Assembly (NCBI GenBank): GCA_016703125.1
Contig: JADJCR010000010.1
Location: forward strand, 1 to 64,000
Direction of reading: 5' to 3'
DNA length: 64,000 nt
From: Micrococcales bacterium
Lineage (GTDB): Bacteria > Actinomycetota > Actinomycetes > S36-B12 > UBA10799
Part shown: one piece after another, positions 61,263-64,000 of the stretch
Numbering within the stretch: the first letter of the stretch is position 1
Layout: each line of letters opens with the position of its first letter
Notes under the pieces: model-generated
What the model saw: only the letters and a program-made list of their open reading frames with translations
Told to the model about the DNA's origin: nothing
Database searches by the model: none
Position numbers and translations under genes: made by a program

Positions 61263-63308
61263 GTGACTGTCGAATGGACCGATCTGGACGGCCAGGCCGT
61301 CGACACCGCACGGGCACTGGCCATGGATGCGGTGCAGAAGGTCGGCAACGGGCACCCGGGAACGGCGATGAGCCTGGCCCCGGCGGCCTATCTGCTGTTC
61401 CAGCGCTACCTGCGTCATGACCCCGCCGACCCGTCCTGGATCGGCCGCGACCGCTTCGTGCTGTCCAACGGGCACACGTCACTGACCCAGTACATCCAGT
61501 TGTTCTTCAGCGGGTACGGCCTGGAACTGTCCGACCTGGAGGCCTTCCGCACCTGGGGCAGCAAGACCCCGGGGCACCCCGAGTACGGCCACACCGTCGG
61601 TATCGAGACCACCACTGGACCCCTGGGCCAGGGCTACGCGACCGCGGTGGGAATGGCCATGGACGCCCGCTATGTCCGCGGGCTCTTCGACCCGGTCGCG
61701 GAGGTGGGCCGAAGCCCCTTCGATCACCGCGTGTGGGTCTTCGCCGGTGACGGCTGCATGCAGGAGGGCGTCACGTCCGAAGCCGCCAGCCTCGCCGGAC
61801 ATCAGGAACTGGGCAACCTGATCGTGATCTACGACGACAACCACATCTCGATCGAGGGCAACACCGAGGTCTCCTTCAGCGAGGACGTCCTTGCCCGCCA
61901 CGCGGCCTACGGCTGGCACACCCAGCACGTCGACCTGGGAGTGGACGGCGACGTGGACATCCAGGGGCTGGCACAGGCTATCGAGAGCGCGATGGCCGAG
62001 CACGGTCGGCCATCGATCATCTCGCTGCGCACGATCATCGCCTGGCCCGCCCCCGACCTGCAGAACACCGGCAAGTCGCATGGGTCGGCTCTCGGCACCG
62101 AGGAGGTGGCGAAGACCAAGACCATCATGGGAATGGACCCCGCGAAGGACTTCTTCGTCGCCCCCGAGGTCCTCGACCACATCCGGCAGGTCACTGTCCG
62201 CGGGGCGCAGGCCCACGAGCAGTGGAACGCCACGTTCGACCGGTGGCGGGCTGCGCACTCCGACAAGGTGCCGCTGCTGGAACGGTTGCTGGCCAAGGGC
62301 CTCCCCGACGCCCTTGCGGGCGCCCTGCCTGTGTTCGACCCGGCGAAGGCCGTGGCTACCCGCAAGGCGTCCGGCGAGGTGATCAACGCCATCGCCGCGG
62401 TCATGCCGGAGTTCTGGGGCGGGTCGGCCGACCTCGCGGAGAGCAACCTGACGACCATCGAGGGCGGTGGCTCGTTCCTGCCGGCGGACTCCAGGGCCCC
62501 GGGGGCATCCCCGTACGGGCGCATCCTCCATTTCGGCATCCGCGAGCACGCCATGGGATCGATCCTCAACGGCATCGCCGTCGGCGGGCTGACCCGCCCG
62601 TTCGGGGGCACCTTCCTCGTCTTCTCCGACTACATGCGCGGGGCCGTGCGACTGGCCGCCCTGATGCAGGCACCGGTGACCTACGTCTGGACCCATGATT
62701 CGATCGGACTCGGCGAGGACGGCCCGACGCATCAGCCCGTGGAGCACCTCGCGGCCCTGCGGGCCATGCCCGGCCTGGACGTGGTGCGCCCTGCCGATGC
62801 CAACGAGACGGCCGCGGCGTGGCTGCAGGTGCTGAAGAACCGCCGGCCCGCAGCACTGGCCCTCACCCGGCAGAACGTGCCCACCTTGGATCCCCAGCAG
62901 GTGTCCGGTGTGGCTCGCGGCGGGTATGTGCTGGCCGAAGCGGACGGCGGGGATCCGCAAGTGATCCTCATGGGCACCGGCTCCGAGGTGCAACTGGCCC
63001 AAGCCGCACGTGACACCTTGCAGGCCGAGGGTATCCCCACCCGCGTGGTCTCCATGCCGTGCACCGAGTGGTTCGACGAGCAGTCCGCCGAGTACCGCGA
63101 ATCGGTCCTCCCCCGTTCGGTGACCGCACGGGTCTCCGTTGAGGCCGGCCGGGCCATGCCCTGGTACCAGTACGTAGGAACCGCTGGTCGCTGCGTGAGC
63201 CTGGAGCATTTCGGTGCCTCCGCGGACTACCAGACGCTGTACGAGCAGTTCGGGATCACCGCCGACGCAGTGGTGTCCGCTGCCAAGGAGAGCCTGGCTG
63301 ATGCCTGA
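61263..63308 (+). CDS. tkt: Transketolase
   Basis: This 681-residue thiamine-diphosphate enzyme of the pentose phosphate pathway has VQKVGNGHPGTAMSLAPAAY at the N-terminus, TGPLGQGYATAVGMAM, the ThDP motif VFAGDGCMQEGVTSEAASLA through DDNHISIEG, and the pyrimidine domain with HFGIREHAMGSILNG and THDSIGLGEDGPTHQPVE. Full length. GTG start. tal follows after a small gene, the standard actinobacterial order. Confidence 0.96.
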   Translation: MTVEWTDLDGQAVDTARALAMDAVQKVGNGHPGTAMSLAPAAYLLFQRYLRHDPADPSWIGRDRFVLSNGHTSLTQYIQLFFSGYGLELSDLEAFRTWGSKTPGHPEYGHTVGIETTTGPLGQGYATAVGMAMDARYVRGLFDPVAEVGRSPFDHRVWVFAGDGCMQEGVTSEAASLAGHQELGNLIVIYDDNHISIEGNTEVSFSEDVLARHAAYGWHTQHVDLGVDGDVDIQGLAQAIESAMAEHGRPSIISLRTIIAWPAPDLQNTGKSHGSALGTEEVAKTKTIMGMDPAKDFFVAPEVLDHIRQVTVRGAQAHEQWNATFDRWRAAHSDKVPLLERLLAKGLPDALAGALPVFDPAKAVATRKASGEVINAIAAVMPEFWGGSADLAESNLTTIEGGGSFLPADSRAPGASPYGRILHFGIREHAMGSILNGIAVGGLTRPFGGTFLVFSDYMRGAVRLAALMQAPVTYVWTHDSIGLGEDGPTHQPVEHLAALRAMPGLDVVRPADANETAAAWLQVLKNRRPAALALTRQNVPTLDPQQVSGVARGGYVLAEADGGDPQVILMGTGSEVQLAQAARDTLQAEGIPTRVVSMPCTEWFDEQSAEYRESVLPRSVTARVSVEAGRAMPWYQYVGTAGRCVSLEHFGASADYQTLYEQFGITADAVVSAAKESLADA

Positions 63309-63857
63309 CGCGGCGCCCGCAACCGCCGACCCCGCCGTTTCGACCCGCCTGATGCTGGCCACCTACGTGGCCGGTGGCGCCGGCATCGCGGTCGGGCTGT
63401 ACACGCTGCAGTCGCAACCACCTTCCCTGTCGCTGGCATGCCTGCTGGCAGTCGGGGTCACTGGCCTGTTGTCGTTCCTGCGCCATGCGGTGTTCCACCG
63501 CAGCGACGCGGCTCGCATGGGGTGGGACTACGGCCAGCGCAACAACTTCCAGATCGAAGTCGGGCTGGCCAACCTCTCCTGGGGACTGGTCGGCATTCTG
63601 GCCGTCGTCCTCGGCTGGGGCCTGGCTGCCGAGGCCGTGACGTTCCTGGTGTTCGGGGTCTACCTCATGGCGGTGGTGGTGCTCAATCTCACCTCCGGGT
63701 CCTCCGACGGGCGTCGCCCCGTCGGCCCTCTGATCGGACTCGGCAGCTTCGGCATGATGCTGCTCGTCGTGGGCACATGGGGGGTGACGGTTGCCCTGAG
63801 GCTCCGGGATCTTCACTGGGCGAACCCGGCCCCGCGATGGGTACCGTCAGCACCTGA
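63301..63857 (+). CDS. Small membrane protein between tkt and tal (DUF6790-like)
   Basis: This membrane protein has about five helices. ATG 63301 overlaps the tkt stop by eight bases. GLYTLQSQPPSLSL, then FLRHAVFHRSDAARMGWD, NNFQIEVGLANLSWGLVGIL and VVLNLTSGSSDGRRPVGPL are readable; the FQ-EVG-ANL block recalls DUF6790. In the sequence as given, the frame has no stop and runs straight into tal. A one-base change in the G run 63779-63784 would end it, at 63857 with one more G or directly at TGA with one fewer. The end given here assumes the former. Confidence 0.6.
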
Positions 63858-63867
63858 GGAGGAGCAC

Positions 63868-64000
63868 ATGACCGATCGTCTGCAAGCCCTGTCCGATCTC
63901 GGTGTGTCGATCTGGCTCGACGACCTCGACCGCAGCCGCCTGACCTCGGGTGGTCTGGCCCGCCTGATCGCCGAGGACCACGTCGTCGGGGTCACCACGA
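63868..64000 (+). CDS. tal: Transaldolase, 5' part
   Basis: The first 44 codons of transaldolase are present before the window ends: RLQALSDLGVSIWLDDLDRS, then SGGLARLIAEDHVVGVTT, the stretch before the conserved Asn-Pro. A clear SD (GAGGAGG) lies just before ATG 63868. It works with transketolase in the non-oxidative pentose phosphate pathway. Confidence 0.9.
   Translation, partial: MTDRLQALSDLGVSIWLDDLDRSRLTSGGLARLIAEDHVVGVTT

Noticed and set aside
61479..63362. A 627-codon minus-strand frame
   Set aside because: It is antisense to transketolase over its full length, and transketolase motifs are intact.

Overview
The window is about 68% GC by eye and is densely packed. Many genes start with GTG or TTG, and many neighbours overlap by the 4-base ATGA/GTGA or 5-base TGATG junction. 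Its gene content is that of an actinomycete (Actinomycetota): a sufR-B-D-C-S-U-T operon next to ABC genes, ctaA, ctaB, tkt and tal (the same neighbourhood as Mycobacterium tuberculosis Rv1448c to Rv1466), DUF3099, a small actinobacterial HTH protein beside an ABC-F ATPase, and SerB with two ACT domains. Cyanophycin genes and a complete hut operon point to an environmental organism that stores and uses nitrogen-rich compounds. I cannot name a genus.

Layout. 0-3.2 kb: three frame-broken genes (RCC1-repeat protein, M20 peptidase, ThpR). 3.25-4.73 kb: tRNA-Leu(GAG), whose 3' end is duplicated 1.4 kb downstream, with a VapBC-type toxin-antitoxin pair between the copies, which looks like the remnant of an integrated element. 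5.1-12 kb: CDF-like transporter, hidden zinc-ribbon gene, GrpB, a divergent hydrolase / HD-protein pair sharing an inverted-repeat operator candidate, DUF554, a secreted protein, a class III aminotransferase and a GNAT. 12-19.4 kb: a duplicated hairpin repeat, an APC permease and hutG-I-U-H on the minus strand for histidine catabolism. 19.4-24 kb: a second duplicated repeat, a secreted protein and a polar amino-acid ABC importer. 24-30.7 kb: phosphatases, an APC permease, a TrmH methyltransferase, a TauE exporter, an ABC ATPase and serB.

30.7-39 kb is the most distinctive accessory block: cyanophycinase (cphB), cyanophycin synthetase (cphA), a stand-alone Mur-ligase paralogue resembling the C-terminal half of CphA, and the TldD/TldE metalloprotease pair. 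CphA would polymerise Asp and Arg, CphB would release the dipeptides, and the roles of the Mur-like protein and TldDE there are open. 39-47 kb: a GT-C-like membrane protein, dodecin, SURF1, an SDR, a multidrug-type ABC exporter, an HTH protein, an ABC-F ATPase, and a low-complexity GC stretch with remains of two unrecognised genes. 47.8-54.1 kb: the SUF Fe-S assembly operon headed by sufR with a CAAC-N6-GTTG operator candidate. 54.3-64 kb: SRPBCC protein, SDR, ABC-2 exporter, heme A genes ctaA and ctaB with an ATP-grasp-like gene between them, an esterase, tkt, a small membrane protein and the start of tal.

One caution applies throughout. At least ten genes are broken by one-base indels, many of them in G or C runs, including housekeeping genes (hutI, ctaA). 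This fits uncorrected long-read errors better than real gene decay. No rRNA, CRISPR array, transposase or phage gene was seen.
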